Below, one piece after another: positions 8,743 through 22,065 of a DNA stretch of 64,000 nt. Below the pieces are notes generated by a model. That model made no database searches and was not told where the DNA came from. It was given only the letters and a program-made list of their open reading frames with translations. The position numbers and the translations under genes were made by a program. Origin of the DNA: Pararoseomonas sp. SCSIO 73927 (GTDB lineage: Bacteria > Pseudomonadota > Alphaproteobacteria > Acetobacterales > Acetobacteraceae); the NCBI RefSeq assembly GCF_037040815.1, contig NZ_CP146232.1, positions 4,744,001 to 4,808,000 on the forward strand. The letters run 5' to 3'. Each line of letters starts with the position of its first letter. Position 1 is the first letter of the stretch.

Positions 8743-9825
8743 ATGCCGACCATCGAAGCGAGCCGCCCCCGCCCGGCGCTCTCCCGCCGCCACCTCCTCG
8801 TGCTGCTCGGCGCCGCCGGCGCGGCCGCCCGGATCGGGCCAGCGGCGGCCGCGCCGGCCGTGGAGAGATCCGTGAAGGTGGCGCCGGGCCTCTACGAGAT
8901 CGCGGTCAGCACCACGACGAACCTCGTCCACGTGGCCAGCGCCGGGACGCGCGGCGGCAACAACGCCAAGGTGCTCGGCCTCGATCCCCGCACGCTCGAG
9001 GTGCGCTCCACCATCGAGCTGGGCGCCGACTCCGTGTTCGGCCTGGCGGTGAACGACACGACCGGCACCCTCTTCGGCACGGAGACGCGCGGCGGCCGGC
9101 TGGCGGTGTTCGACCTGCGCAGCGGCGCTGTGAAGGCGCGGATCGCCCAGGGCGAGGGCGCGCATGTCCGGCAGGTGGTGGTGGACGAGGCGGGGAACCG
9201 CGCCTTCGTCTCCGTCTTCGGCTACCGGGAGAAGCCGAGCGCGATCTGGGTGGTGGACACGGCCGCCAACGCCGTCTCCGCCGTGATCACGGAGGGGCTG
9301 GAGGGCGGGATCAGCGGCCTTGCCTATGACCCGGCCGGCGACCGCCTCTTCGCGACGGCGCTGGAGCCGAACGAGGTGGTGGAGGTCAGCCTTTCCCGCC
9401 GCGCCGCGGTGCGCCGCTTCGCTTCCGGCGGTGAGGGCGCGATCAACCTGGCCTTCGACGCGGCCGGCGGGCGGCTCTTCGTCACGAACCAGAAGTCCGG
9501 CCGCCTCGCGGTGCTGAACGCCGCCTCGGGCCAGCCCATCAAGATGATCGAGACGGGTGCGGGCGCGCTGAGCGTTACCCTCACGCCCGACGGCGCCCTG
9601 GCCTACGTGGCCAACCGCGGCGCTGGCACAGTGAGCGTGGTGGATGCGCGCAGCCTGACGGTGACGGCGAACCTGGAGACGGGGACGCATCCGAACACGG
9701 TCGCCGTCGACCGGCGCTCCGGCCTCGCCTACGTGACCAACAAGGCCCGAACCGCGCCGCGCGGCTCGGCGCAGCCGGCGCCGGAGGACCCGAACGGCGA
9801 CACGGTAAGCCTGATCCGCCTCTGA
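8743..9825 (+). CDS. YncE-like beta-propeller protein, exported (Tat-type signal)
   Basis: A 360-residue protein. The start region has SRRHLLVLLGAAGAA followed by an Ala-rich cleavage area, a Tat-like signal, so it should be periplasmic. The body is built from repeating propeller blades. Examples are GRLFVTNQKSGRLAVLNAAS, LAYVANRGAGTVSVVDA and LAYVTNKAR, matching the YVTN/YncE family. YncE-like proteins bind DNA or ligands in vitro in E. coli, but a physiological role is unclear. I chose ATG 8743 because the longer upstream frame is antisense-like and lacks a signal. A leader hairpin lies at 8706-8721 and a strong terminator follows at 9903-9936, so it appears to be a single-gene unit. Confidence 0.85.
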   Translation: MPTIEASRPRPALSRRHLLVLLGAAGAAARIGPAAAAPAVERSVKVAPGLYEIAVSTTTNLVHVASAGTRGGNNAKVLGLDPRTLEVRSTIELGADSVFGLAVNDTTGTLFGTETRGGRLAVFDLRSGAVKARIAQGEGAHVRQVVVDEAGNRAFVSVFGYREKPSAIWVVDTAANAVSAVITEGLEGGISGLAYDPAGDRLFATALEPNEVVEVSLSRRAAVRRFASGGEGAINLAFDAAGGRLFVTNQKSGRLAVLNAASGQPIKMIETGAGALSVTLTPDGALAYVANRGAGTVSVVDARSLTVTANLETGTHPNTVAVDRRSGLAYVTNKARTAPRGSAQPAPEDPNGDTVSLIRL

Positions 9826-9902
9826 GCATCTGCCTCTGATCTGCCTCCGACACCGGGCGCCACGGCGCCCCCTCTCCGTCGATCGGTAGTGCGTTTCCTG
9901 GG

Positions 9903-9936
9903 AAAACGGTCCGCGCAATCAGCGCGGGCCGTTTTT
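9903..9936 (+). terminator. Rho-independent terminator after the beta-propeller gene
   Basis: AAAACGGTCCGCGC, loop AATCA, then GCGCGGGCCGTTTTT forms a long stem with one mismatched pair and ends in five T residues. It is 78 bases past the stop at 9825, and is the clearest intrinsic terminator in the window. Confidence 0.9.
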
Positions 9937-9973
9937 CGTTCCGTGTTTTATCGAAGGTGTGATCCGGGAGAGA

Positions 9974-10002
9974 TTGCAACCTCTGGATGTAATTTCTATA
10001 CA
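9974..10002 (+). promoter_or_regulatory. Sigma-70-type promoter candidate for the 10059 gene
   Basis: TTGCAA (9974-9979), a 17-base spacer and TATACA (9997-10002) lie in a short stretch clearly poorer in GC than its surroundings. Each hexamer matches four of six consensus bases with ideal spacing. Transcription would start near 10009, giving a leader of about 50 bases with GGAG at 10045-10048 before the ATG. Confidence 0.6.
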
Positions 10003-10810
10003 AGTCCTTGCTGCCTCGACGGCAGCCAAAATGACGCAGGACGCGGAGAAAACCCGTTATGCCTTGGCAGGAAGCCTGTTCCGACGTCCGCGATACGCTG
10101 AGCTTCGATCCTGCCATCCATGATGTGGTTCCCCTCTCGCTGATTTCCGATGACGTCGTCCGGAGCCCGGCGGAGCGGCGGGCGGCGGGAAATAACGGCA
10201 GCGCCGAGGTCGCGGTACGACTCCTGGACGGCTCAGGCCGCCCGATGGCCAGCCTCGTCGTCCGCGAGGGGGCGCCCTACAGCTTCACGGGCCTGCAGCC
10301 CGGCGCCTACCAGATCGAGACCGCCCGCCTCGACGGCCGGCCGGCCGCTGGCGGTCGCAGCGCCCCGTTCACCCTCGCTTCCGGCGGCACGGTGACCAGC
10401 CGGGCCTCGACGATCGACACCCCCGGCACCGTCATCGGCTCCGTCGTCCTGGCGGGCGCCGGAGAAGCGGCTCCGGAGGGAGCCACCGTGCAGTTGCTGA
10501 GCGCGGCCGGGACGAAGGTTGCCGCCACCGCCGCGGGTCCGGGCGGGGCCTACGCCTTCGCCGGCATCCCGCCCGGCCGGTACCGCGTCGAGTTTGCCGC
10601 CCCGGAGCGGGACCTGGAGGCCGTGGCGGCGCCCACCGCCCACTTCGACGTGGTCGAGGCCGCGCCGCCCGCGAGGCCGGCCGCGCCCGCGCCGGTGCGA
10701 CGGATCGGCGCGTCGGAGGAGGAGTTCCTCCTCGCCGCCGCGGGCCATCAGCGGTGGCAGGCCGGGGCTGACGCGCGCCGCGGCGAGACGGGGCTGCCGG
10801 CCGAGAGGGC

Positions 10811-14672
<3,862 letters not shown>

Positions 14673-14680
<8 letters not shown>

Positions 14681-14936
14681 GCGCGCGCTTCTCCATGGCC
14701 CGCTCCGCCACAGCCCACCAGGCGTCCAGGGTCAGCTTCTCCGCTAGTTCCCCGAAGTCGAGCTGCAGTCCGCCCTCGGTCCAGCGCAGCACCATATTCA
14801 TGGCGCGCATGGAGTCCAGGCCGAGGTCGTTCAGGTCGTCGTCGCCGCCGACCTCCTCGGGGTCCATGCGAAGGGCGCGCGCGATGTCCGCGCGCATCCG
14901 CTCCCGCGTCATCGGCGGGTTCGTCTCGTCAGCCAT
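14673..14936 (-). CDS. Stand-alone aryl/acyl carrier protein
   Basis: An 87-residue carrier protein with the phosphopantetheine attachment motif LGLDSMR (Ser42) between an acidic first helix and a helical tail (TLDAWWAVAERAME). In enterobactin and related systems the aryl carrier domain is fused to the isochorismatase EntB; here it is free, as in some vibriobactin- and myxochelin-like relatives and in other stand-alone ArCPs. It would receive the activated catechol from the adjacent ligase and hand it to the NRPS condensation domain. Its stop overlaps the NRPS start by eight bases and it begins 11 bases after the ligase ends, so the three are one transcript. Confidence 0.9.
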
Positions 14937-14947
14937 TCTCGCCTCCT

Positions 14948-16576
14948 CTAGCCCGCGGCTTCCTCGGCCAGGAGGCGCGCGCGCAGGCGGGCGCGCAGCT
15001 CCTTGCGGCTGATCTTGCCGGCCGCCGTCGTCTCGAAGGCCTCCACCAGCACCACCTGGTCCGGCACCTTGAAGTCCGCGATGCCGCGCGTGCGCATCCA
15101 GGCCTTCAGCGCCGCCGCGCGCGGGCGGTCGCCATGCGGGATGACGAAGGCGCAGATGCGCTCGCCCAGGAACTCGTCGGGGATCGAGACCACCGCCGCG
15201 TCGAAGACGCTGGGGTGCGCGAGGAGGTGGTCCTCCACCTCCTCCGCCGAGATCTTCTCGCCCGCGCGGTTGATGTGGTCGCCGGCGCGGCCCTGCACGA
15301 CGAGGTTGCCCTCCCGCGTGCGGCGCACGATGTCGCCGGTGCGGTAGTACCCGTCCGCCGTGAAGGAGCGCGCGTTCGCCGCCTCGTCGTTGTGGTAGCC
15401 GCGGATGGTGTAGGGGCCGCGCGCGAGCAGGTAGCCCGGCTCGCCCTCCGGCACGGGCTCGCCCATGTCGTCCACGATCAGCACCTCGTCGTGCGGGCTG
15501 ATGGGGCGGCCCTGGGTCTCGAGGATGACGTCTTCCCCGTCGTCCAGGCGCGTGTAGTTCACCAGGCCCTCCGCCATGCCGAAGACCTGCTGCAGCGTGC
15601 AGGGCAGCGCGGCGGAGACGCGGCGCGCGGCCTCCGGCGTCAGCTTCGCGCCGCCGACCAACAGGACTTCCAGGCTCGAGAGGTCGTGCTTCGTCGTGGC
15701 GGCGGCCTGCGCCCAGAGAAGGGCGAGTGGCGGCACGAGGCCGCTGATCGTCACGCGCTCGCGCTCGATCAGCGGGAAGGCCGTGTCGGGGCTCGGCACG
15801 GGGCTGAGGACGACGCGCGCGCCGGCGTAGAGCGCGCCCATGTGGCCGGGCGAGCTCATCGGGAAGTTGTGCGCGGCCGGCAGCGCGCAGAGGAAGACGC
15901 TGTCGGCCGTGACTCCGCAGATCTCATTGCTAGCGCGGAAGCTGTAGATGTAGTCGTCATGCGTGCGGGGGATGAGCTTCGAGAGCCCGGTCGTGCCGCC
16001 GGAGATCTGCAGGAAGGCGACGCTCGCCGGATCGGGGTCGCCCGGCAGCGCGGCACGGTCGCCGTCCAGCGCGTCGAAGGCGGTGAACTCGGCGGCGTCG
16101 CCGACGATGACCACGTGGCGCAGCCCCGGCAGGGCCGCGCGCAGGTCGCGCGCCAGGCTGCGGTAGTCGTAGCCGTCCGTGCCCCGCTCGGCGGCGATGT
16201 AGGCCGCCGCCTCGGACTTCGCGACGAAGTGGGCGATCTCGGTCAGGCGATGCGCCGGAAGGGCGTAGACCGGCACCAGCCCCGCGCGGAACAGGCCGAA
16301 GACGGCGGCGAAGAACTCCGGGACGTTCCCGAGCTGCACCACCACCCGCTCACCGGGGCGCAGCCCGAGGGCGAGGAAGCCTGCCGCGGCCCGCTCGGCG
16401 CGCGCGTGCAGCTCCGCATAGGTCCAGCGGCGGTCGCCGCCGACGATGGCAACGGCGTCCGGCCGCTCCGCCGCGCGCGCGCGCAGGAACGCCGGGAAGG
16501 TCTCACCGCGCCAGTAGCCGGCCGCGCGATAGCGCGCCGCGAATTCGGGGGGCCAATCCTGTCGCAGGGGGATCAC
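14948..16576 (-). CDS. entE: 2,3-dihydroxybenzoate-AMP ligase (EntE/DhbE type)
   Basis: A 542-residue stand-alone adenylation enzyme that activates an aryl acid and loads the carrier protein. It begins [21 protein letters not shown] as EntE/DhbE do. It has the P-loop SGGTTGLSK (192-200) and the C-terminal hinge and Lys region ([15 protein letters not shown], then [13 protein letters not shown]). The acid-binding segment HNFPMSSPG (236-244) has Asn237 and a Ser at the position equivalent to DhbE Ser240. Salicylate-activating enzymes usually have Cys there, so 2,3-dihydroxybenzoate is favoured. The start is GTG at 16576; there is no in-frame ATG nearby. It is the first gene after the Fur box and heads the ligase/carrier/NRPS transcript. 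Confidence 0.92.
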   Translation of the reverse strand: MIPLRQDWPPEFAARYRAAGYWRGETFPAFLRARAAERPDAVAIVGGDRRWTYAELHARAERAAAGFLALGLRPGERVVVQLGNVPEFFAAVFGLFRAGLVPVYALPAHRLTEIAHFVAKSEAAAYIAAERGTDGYDYRSLARDLRAALPGLRHVVIVGDAAEFTAFDALDGDRAALPGDPDPASVAFLQISGGTTGLSKLIPRTHDDYIYSFRASNEICGVTADSVFLCALPAAHNFPMSSPGHMGALYAGARVVLSPVPSPDTAFPLIERERVTISGLVPPLALLWAQAAATTKHDLSSLEVLLVGGAKLTPEAARRVSAALPCTLQQVFGMAEGLVNYTRLDDGEDVILETQGRPISPHDEVLIVDDMGEPVPEGEPGYLLARGPYTIRGYHNDEAANARSFTADGYYRTGDIVRRTREGNLVVQGRAGDHINRAGEKISAEEVEDHLLAHPSVFDAAVVSIPDEFLGERICAFVIPHGDRPRAAALKAWMRTRGIADFKVPDQVVLVEAFETTAAGKISRKELRARLRARLLAEEAAG

Positions 16577-16645
16577 GTCGTCGAGGTCCTGGCATCTCTG
16601 GGCCGGGCGGCCCCGGGCATGGGGGCCGCGATGCCCAGCACTTCT

Positions 16646-16660
16646 TGATAAGCATTCTCA
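16646..16660. promoter_or_regulatory. Fur box upstream of the DHB-AMP ligase operon
   Basis: TGATAAGCATTCTCA matches the 7-1-7 Fur consensus TGATAATnATTATCA at 12 of 14 fixed positions. It lies 70 bases upstream of the ligase start in an otherwise very GC-rich spacer between the esterase and ligase genes. Iron-replete Fur binding here would repress the siderophore assembly genes. Confidence 0.85.
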
Positions 16661-16703
16661 ATAAGGGGGGTGCGGTCCCGGGGCAAGGCCGGTTCGCACC
16701 CCT

Positions 16704-17585
16704 TCACCCCGCCGCGATCTCCTCGGGCGACCGGCCGGCGGCCAGCCGCAGCGCATCCGCCACGACGGGGGGAATCATGGTGCCGTGGGTTTCCTCCACC
16801 ATGTCGCGGAATCCGACCCTCATCCCCGGCACGGCAGCCAGGGCTGCCGCCGTCTCCCGCCCGTTCGGCGGGCCCATCCGCGCCACGGCCGCGGCCTGCC
16901 CGGCCCTGCCGGAGATCGAGATGAGGATGCGAAGGGGCCGGGCGGCCCGCCCGCCCGCGAGGCGCATCCCCGCCAGGAACGCCGCCTGCTCGTCCAGGAT
17001 GGAGCGCCGGTTCCACCAGATCGAGGGATCGGCCAGGGCATAGGCCTCGAACATCTCCGGCCGGGAGAAGAGGACGTGCAGGCCGAGGAGTGCGCCGAGG
17101 GAGTGGCCGAACAGCGTCCTCCGGCCGGGGTCCAGGGGCAGGCGGCGGTCCAGCTCCGGCCGCAGGACAGTATCCAGGAAGGCGAGGAAGTCGGCGCGGC
17201 CGCCCGTCTCCGGCGGGCTCTCCCCGCGCCGGCCGCCAAAGCTCTCGGGCAAGGTCGGCGGGGTCAGTTCCAGGAAGCGGCGGGCGAGGTCCGGGCGGTC
17301 CTCTCCGGGATGGCCGATTCCGATGAGCGCCACGCCTTCCGCTCCGGCCGCCTGCCGGGCGCGCAGGGCGACGGGGAACATGGCGTTCCCGTCCAGCAGC
17401 CAGAGGCAGGGATGGCCGCCGGGCGGTGCCAGCCCCTCCGGCCGCGCCAGGCTGATGCGCCACTCCGCTCCGCGACCGTTCCCGATGTCGAACGTCTCAA
17501 CGCCGGACGCCGCCGAAGCCCGGCCCGGGATGAACAGGGCGGGCGGCGCGGCCAGGAGCGCCCGGCGAGTCAGGCGCGGGCTCAA
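16704..17585 (-). CDS. Exported alpha/beta hydrolase, IroE/Fes-like siderophore esterase
   Basis: A 293-residue hydrolase of the IroE/YbbA (COG2819) group. It has an N-terminal signal with TRRALLAAPPALFIPG (Tat-like), the nucleophile elbow GHSLG (Ser162), the family signature DPSIWWN after it and catalytic His267 in ETHGTM. IroE-type enzymes cut tri-catechol trilactones once or release iron from them in the periplasm. The start is TTG, overlapping the preceding TctC stop as TTGA, so translation is coupled. It ends 128 bases before the ligase gene, directly beside the Fur box. The fold is firm; the siderophore substrate is an inference from the neighbouring NRPS. A general ester hydrolase remains possible. 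Confidence 0.75.
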   Translation of the reverse strand: MSPRLTRRALLAAPPALFIPGRASAASGVETFDIGNGRGAEWRISLARPEGLAPPGGHPCLWLLDGNAMFPVALRARQAAGAEGVALIGIGHPGEDRPDLARRFLELTPPTLPESFGGRRGESPPETGGRADFLAFLDTVLRPELDRRLPLDPGRRTLFGHSLGALLGLHVLFSRPEMFEAYALADPSIWWNRRSILDEQAAFLAGMRLAGGRAARPLRILISISGRAGQAAAVARMGPPNGRETAAALAAVPGMRVGFRDMVEETHGTMIPPVVADALRLAAGRSPEEIAAG

Positions 17586-18553
17586 TCGACCCGCACTCCG
17601 GCCGCCTTGAGCAGGGGCGCCCAGCGCACGCGTTCCTCCGCCAGGAAGGCCGCGAACTCCGCGGGGCCGAGAGGCGCGGGTTCCGCGGCCTGCTCGGTGA
17701 AGCGGGCGGCCAGGGCGGGGTCGGCCATGGCCTCGGCCGCGGCGGCGTGGAGGCGGGCGACGGTCTCCGGCGGCGTGCCGGCGGGGGCGGCGAGGCCGAA
17801 CCAGCTGTCCATCCCGTAGCCCGGCACCGTTTCCGCGATCGCCGGCAGCTCCGGCAGGAGGCGGGAGCGCTCCTTCGTGGCAACCCCCAGAAGCTGGATG
17901 CGCCCGGCGCGGCCGAGCGGCATGAAGACCGGCCCCGTGCCGATGGAGGCGTCCAGCTTGCCCGAGAGAAAATCCCCCATCATCGGCCCGCCGCCGCGAT
18001 AGGGCACATGCAGCACCTGCACCTTCGCCAGGTGCTCCAGCAGGATGATCCCGAGATGGCTGCCGGAGCCGATGCCGGAGGAGGAGAAGACCACCTCGCC
18101 CGGCCTCGCGCGCGCCGCGGCCAGCAGGTCAGCCAAGCCCCGCCAGGGGCGGTCCCCGGGCACGGCGAGGATGTCGAGGATGCTGCCCAGCCGCGCCACG
18201 GGGGCGAAGCCCTTCTCCGGGTCGAAGGGCAGCCTCTCGTAGATGGCGGGGTTCACCGTCAGCGGGCCGGGGGTGGCGAGCAACAGGGTGTGCCCGTCCG
18301 GCGCGGCGTTCGCCACGGCCTCGGCGGCGATGTTGGCGCCGGCCCCGGCCCGGTTCTCCACGATCACGGGCCCGCCGAGGCGGGCGGAGAGAGCGGGCGC
18401 GATCAGACGCGCGACAATGTCCACCGCGCCGCCGGGCGCGAAGCCGACCAGCAGGCGGATGGGGCGGTTCGGGAAGGCGCCCTGTGCCCTCGCGGCGGCC
18501 GGCAGGGCCAGCGTGCCGGCCGCGCCGAGGAGGGTCCTGCGCCGCACCATCAT
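17582..18553 (-). CDS. Tripartite tricarboxylate transporter receptor (TctC/Bug family)
   Basis: A 323-residue periplasmic solute-binding protein. It has an N-terminal signal (RRRTLLGAAGTLALPAAARA). The Bug hallmark FPNRPIRLLVGFAPGGAVD follows, then ARLIAPALSARLG, the VENRAGAGANIAAEAVA segment and the later VLHVPYRGGGPMM loop. The family binds carboxylates and some amino acids. No TctA or TctB gene is in the window. It overlaps the amidohydrolase before it as ATGA and the esterase after it as TTGA, so it is embedded in a coupled operon. Whether it has any link with the siderophore is unknown; amidohydrolase plus TctC is a recurrent pairing for amide substrates. Confidence 0.9.
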   Translation of the reverse strand: MMVRRRTLLGAAGTLALPAAARAQGAFPNRPIRLLVGFAPGGAVDIVARLIAPALSARLGGPVIVENRAGAGANIAAEAVANAAPDGHTLLLATPGPLTVNPAIYERLPFDPEKGFAPVARLGSILDILAVPGDRPWRGLADLLAAARARPGEVVFSSSGIGSGSHLGIILLEHLAKVQVLHVPYRGGGPMMGDFLSGKLDASIGTGPVFMPLGRAGRIQLLGVATKERSRLLPELPAIAETVPGYGMDSWFGLAAPAGTPPETVARLHAAAAEAMADPALAARFTEQAAEPAPLGPAEFAAFLAEERVRWAPLLKAAGVRVD

Positions 18554-19758
18554 GCCCCCTGCCCCGCTGTCTCCGCGGTGCCCAGCGCGTGCTGCACGAG
18601 GCTCACCCAGTAGGCGGCGCCGATCGGGATCAGTGCGTCGTTGAAGTCATATCTCGGCGTGTGGACGTGGTGAAAGGTGCCGTCCTCCGCCACCCCGTTG
18701 CCCACAAGCATGAAGGCGCCCGGGCGTTCCTGCAGCATGTAGGCGAAGTCCTCGCCGGCGGTGATCGGCGGGAAGTCCGTGTCCACCGCATCGGCGCTGG
18801 CCAGCGCGCCAGCGGCCGCCGCCGCAAGGGCCACCCCCTCCGCCGTGTTCACAAGGGCGGGGTAGTCGTGGCGATACGCCACCTCGGCCGTGCAGCCATG
18901 GGCGGCGGCGAGGAGCTCCGCCAGCTCGCGCAGGCGGCGGCCCATGATCTCCCGCACCCCTGGGCTGAAGGAACGGCCGGTGCCGGAGACGCGGACTTCG
19001 GACGGGATGACGTTCGGCGCGCGGGCATCGCCGGCCGCGACGTGGCCGACGCTGAGCACGGCGGTCTCCCGCGCGGGGATGTTCCGGCCGATCACGCCCT
19101 GCAGCGCGGTGATGAAGGAGGCCATGGGCTGGGTGGGGTCCGTCGCGCGGTGCGGCACCGCGCCGTGGCCGCCCGTGCCGCGGAAGGTCACGGACCAGGT
19201 GTCCACGTTCGCCAGCATCGGGCCGGGGCGGATCCCGAAGCGGCCGAGGGCGAGGCCGGGCTCGTTGTGAAGGCCGAACACCGCCTCTACGGGGAAGCGC
19301 CGGAACAGGCCCTCCTCCACCATGCGCCGGCCGCCGCCCAGCCCTTCCTCGGCGGGCTGGAAGATGAAGTGGACGGTGCCCGCGAAGTCCGGGTTCTCCG
19401 CCAGGTGGCGGGCGGCGCCGAGCAGCATGGTGGTGTGGCCGTCATGCCCGCAGGCGTGCATCACGCCGGGGCTGGCAGAGGCGTAGGGGAGGCCCGTCTC
19501 CTCCTGGATCGGCAGGGCGTCCATGTCGGCGCGCAGGGCGATGGCGCGCTGGCCGGGGCGGCGGCCCTTCAGCGTGCCGACCACGCCGGTCCCGGCGAGG
19601 CCCTCGGCGACCTCGATGCCCCATTCCCGCAGCTTGCCCGCGACGAGGGCGGCGGTGCGCCTTTCCTCGAACCCCATCTCCGGGTGCCGGTGCAGGTCGT
19701 GACGGATGGCCGCCAGTTCCTCCTGCCACTCCGCGAGGCGTTGGATCAGGTCCTGCAA
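18550..19758 (-). CDS. M20 family amidohydrolase (hippurate hydrolase-like)
   Basis: A 402-residue di-metal amidohydrolase. It opens with RLAEWQEELAAIRHDLHRHPEMGF. The metal-binding motifs are HACGHDGHTTMLLG and the Glu pair in FQPAEEGLGG, with PPITAGEDFAYML near the end. Relatives deacylate hippurate, N-acyl amino acids or indole-acetyl conjugates in the cytoplasm. The start codon is TTG at 19758, supported by a strong AAGGAGG seven bases ahead. It follows the MFS gene by 31 bases and overlaps the TctC gene by four, suggesting uptake and hydrolysis of an N-acylated compound. The substrate is not determined by the sequence. Confidence 0.9.
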   Translation of the reverse strand: MQDLIQRLAEWQEELAAIRHDLHRHPEMGFEERRTAALVAGKLREWGIEVAEGLAGTGVVGTLKGRRPGQRAIALRADMDALPIQEETGLPYASASPGVMHACGHDGHTTMLLGAARHLAENPDFAGTVHFIFQPAEEGLGGGRRMVEEGLFRRFPVEAVFGLHNEPGLALGRFGIRPGPMLANVDTWSVTFRGTGGHGAVPHRATDPTQPMASFITALQGVIGRNIPARETAVLSVGHVAAGDARAPNVIPSEVRVSGTGRSFSPGVREIMGRRLRELAELLAAAHGCTAEVAYRHDYPALVNTAEGVALAAAAAGALASADAVDTDFPPITAGEDFAYMLQERPGAFMLVGNGVAEDGTFHHVHTPRYDFNDALIPIGAAYWVSLVQHALGTAETAGQGA

Positions 19759-19789
19759 GAGGAGGCCTCCTTCCGGCGGGGATCGGATT

Positions 19790-21031
19790 TCATTCCGGCA
19801 GGCCGGGCGCCACCTCGGCGCGGGGTGCCCGCATCCAGACGGAGAGCGAGATGCCCAGCAGCATGAGGCCGACCAGCACGTAGGGCAGCGCCGGGCCGAG
19901 CATGTAAAGAAGGCTGCCCGCCACCGGCCCGACGACCATGCCGAGCCCCTGCGCCGCGCCGGCCGCGCCGGCAGCCCCGCCCTGCTCGGCGGGCCCGACG
20001 GCGTTGGCGGCCATGGCGGTGAAGCCGGGGAAGACCCAGCCCATCCCGGCCGCGGCGACGAAGTAGCAGGCGCCCAGCATCCAGGCCTGGTCGGCCAGGG
20101 CCACGGCGCCGAAGCCGATCGCGGCGACGAGCGTGCCGACGCCGATCATCCGCTCAGGCGCAATCCGAAGGCGGGAGGCGATGGACTGGGAGATGACGAG
20201 TGCGACGCCGACCAGCATCAGCGCGGCGCTCGCGGCGCGGGCGGCCTCCTCCGGCGGCAGGGCCAGGCGGTCCAGCGCGTAGAAGCCAATGCTGACCTGG
20301 GCGATGGCCACGCTGAACATGGCCGTGAAGCCCACCGCCAGCGCGTGCCGCAGCCGGGGATCCAGCAGGGAGATGGCCTTGCGCGCGGGCCGGATCTGCG
20401 GCGGCTCGGCGGGCAGGCGCCACCAGAGAAAGAGGAGGGCGAGGATCGGGAGAAGGGCGGTGGCGATCAGCGGCGCGCTCAGCCCGAAGGGCACCAGCAG
20501 CGCGGCGATGGCCGGGCCGAGCACCAGCCCTGCCCCGCTGCCCGTGCCCAGCAGGGCCATGGCGCTCGCGCGGCGCTCCGGCGGCACCCGGTCGGCGACC
20601 AGGGCGCCACCAGCGGCGGGAATGGCGGCATAGGCGCCCCCGACCAGCGCGCGCCCGACCACCAGCCCGAGGAAGGCGGCGAGAGGCGGCACTGCGCCCT
20701 GGAGGACGGCGTGGATGAAGAGGCAGAGCGCGGCGTAGGTTACGGCAAAGCCGATCGCCCCGGTGAGGAGGACGGCGCGGCGCCCGTGCCTGTCGCTGGC
20801 GAGGCCCCAGGGCCGCGCGCCCAGCATCCACATGATGCCGGAGGCGGTGACGGCCAGCCCGGCCTGCCAGGGCTGCAGCCCGGCGACGCGGGCGATGGGA
20901 CCGATGAGGGCGACGAAGGCCATCATGGCGAGGCTGCCGGAGAAGGTGGTGACCATGAGGGGGAGGAGGACCTTCTCGGTCCTCAGCAGGGGCGCGCTGC
21001 CCGTCTCTTCATTGCCGCGCGCCATCCGCAC
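19790..21031 (-). CDS. MFS transporter (drug-efflux/TetA-like, 12 TM)
   Basis: A 413-residue major facilitator protein. The loop 2-3 motif GLASDRHGRRAVLLTG and motif C-like GTGSGAGLVLGPAIAAL point to the proton-coupled efflux group; twelve hydrophobic segments fill the chain. It is first in a minus-strand set MFS-M20-TctC-esterase that leads up to the siderophore assembly genes. It could export the siderophore as EntS does, or be a drug-type exporter unrelated to it. No Fur box is visible in the 119 bases before it. An AT-richer dyad TGCG-TTTAAAT-CGCA lies at about 21085-21099. cysK lies upstream on the same strand, so read-through from there is possible. Confidence 0.85.
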   Translation of the reverse strand: MRMARGNEETGSAPLLRTEKVLLPLMVTTFSGSLAMMAFVALIGPIARVAGLQPWQAGLAVTASGIMWMLGARPWGLASDRHGRRAVLLTGAIGFAVTYAALCLFIHAVLQGAVPPLAAFLGLVVGRALVGGAYAAIPAAGGALVADRVPPERRASAMALLGTGSGAGLVLGPAIAALLVPFGLSAPLIATALLPILALLFLWWRLPAEPPQIRPARKAISLLDPRLRHALAVGFTAMFSVAIAQVSIGFYALDRLALPPEEAARAASAALMLVGVALVISQSIASRLRIAPERMIGVGTLVAAIGFGAVALADQAWMLGACYFVAAAGMGWVFPGFTAMAANAVGPAEQGGAAGAAGAAQGLGMVVGPVAGSLLYMLGPALPYVLVGLMLLGISLSVWMRAPRAEVAPGLPE

Positions 21032-21150
21032 ACCCCTTCAGCCCCGGTCGTCAGCCCTGGGTCGCCCCGCGCCGTATTGGCGCGGATGCGTTTAAATCGC
21101 AATAAGCCGGGTTGGGCGGCGGCGCACCCTGAAGCGCCGCCGGCCACCGG

Positions 21151-22065
21151 TCACTCTGGCAGGAAGTCGGGTACGGAGAGGTAGCGCTCGCCCGTGTCGT
21201 AGTTGAAGCCGAGCACGCGGGCGCCGGCGGGCAGTTCCTTCAGCTTCGCCGCGATCGCGGCCAGCGTTGCGCCGGAGGAGATGCCGACGAGCAGACCTTC
21301 CTCCGTCGCGGAGCGGCGGGCATAGGCCTTGGCGTCGTCCGCGGAGACCTGGACCACGCCGTCCAGCACCGACGTGTCCAGATTGTCCGGCACGAAGCCG
21401 GCGCCGATGCCCTGGATGGGGTGGGGAGAGGGCTGGCCGCCGGAGATCACGGGCGAGGCGGAGGGCTCCACGGCGAAGACCTTCAGGCCCGGCCACGCCT
21501 TCTTCAGAACCCGCGCGCAGCCGGTGATGTGGCCGCCCGTGCCCACGCCGGTGATCAGCGCGTCGACCCCTTCCGGGAAGTCCGCGAGGATCTCCTGCGC
21601 GGTGGTGCGGACATGCACCTCGATGTTGGCGGGGTTATCGAACTGGCCGGGGATCCAGGCGCCGGGGGTGGCCTCCCTCAGTTCCAGGGCGCGGGCGATG
21701 GCGCCCTTCATGCCCTTCTCGCGCGGGGTCAGGTCGAAGGTGGCGCCGTAGGCGAGCATGAGGCGACGGCGCTCCACCGACATGCTCTCCGGCATGACGA
21801 GGACGAGCCTGTAGCCCTTCACCGCCGCGGCCATGGCGAGGCCGATGCCGGTGTTGCCGGAGGTCGGCTCGATGATCGTGCCGCCGGGCTTCAGCAGGCC
21901 GTCGCGCTCCGCCGCCTCGATCATGGCGAGGCCGATGCGGTCCTTGATGGAGCCGCCGGGATTGGCGCGCTCCGACTTCACCCAGACCTCGGCATCGGGG
22001 AAGAGCCGGCGCAGCCGGATGTGCGGCGTGCCGCCGATCGTCTCGAGAACGCTGTCCGCGCGCAT
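21151..22065 (-). CDS. cysK: Cysteine synthase A (O-acetylserine sulfhydrylase)
   Basis: A 304-residue PLP enzyme forming L-cysteine from O-acetylserine and sulfide. It has the PLP lysine in [11 protein letters not shown] (Lys41), the substrate loop [12 protein letters not shown], the phosphate-cradle [15 protein letters not shown] and the C-terminal [10 protein letters not shown]. The ATG at 22065 has GGAGGGTGTC ahead of it; the frame continues upstream but without family sequence. The length is close to the CysK norm and there is no C-terminal CBS or H-NS-like extension. No regulator is adjacent and it diverges from an FAD-dependent oxidoreductase across 322 bases. Confidence 0.95.
   Translation of the reverse strand: MRADSVLETIGGTPHIRLRRLFPDAEVWVKSERANPGGSIKDRIGLAMIEAAERDGLLKPGGTIIEPTSGNTGIGLAMAAAVKGYRLVLVMPESMSVERRRLMLAYGATFDLTPREKGMKGAIARALELREATPGAWIPGQFDNPANIEVHVRTTAQEILADFPEGVDALITGVGTGGHITGCARVLKKAWPGLKVFAVEPSASPVISGGQPSPHPIQGIGAGFVPDNLDTSVLDGVVQVSADDAKAYARRSATEEGLLVGISSGATLAAIAAKLKELPAGARVLGFNYDTGERYLSVPDFLPE

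Noticed and set aside
21085-21099. TTTAAAT dyad before the MFS gene as an iron-regulated site
   Set aside because: The symmetric TGCG-N7-CGCA does not match Fur or Irr patterns, and the -10 region is poor; kept only as a note in the MFS entry.
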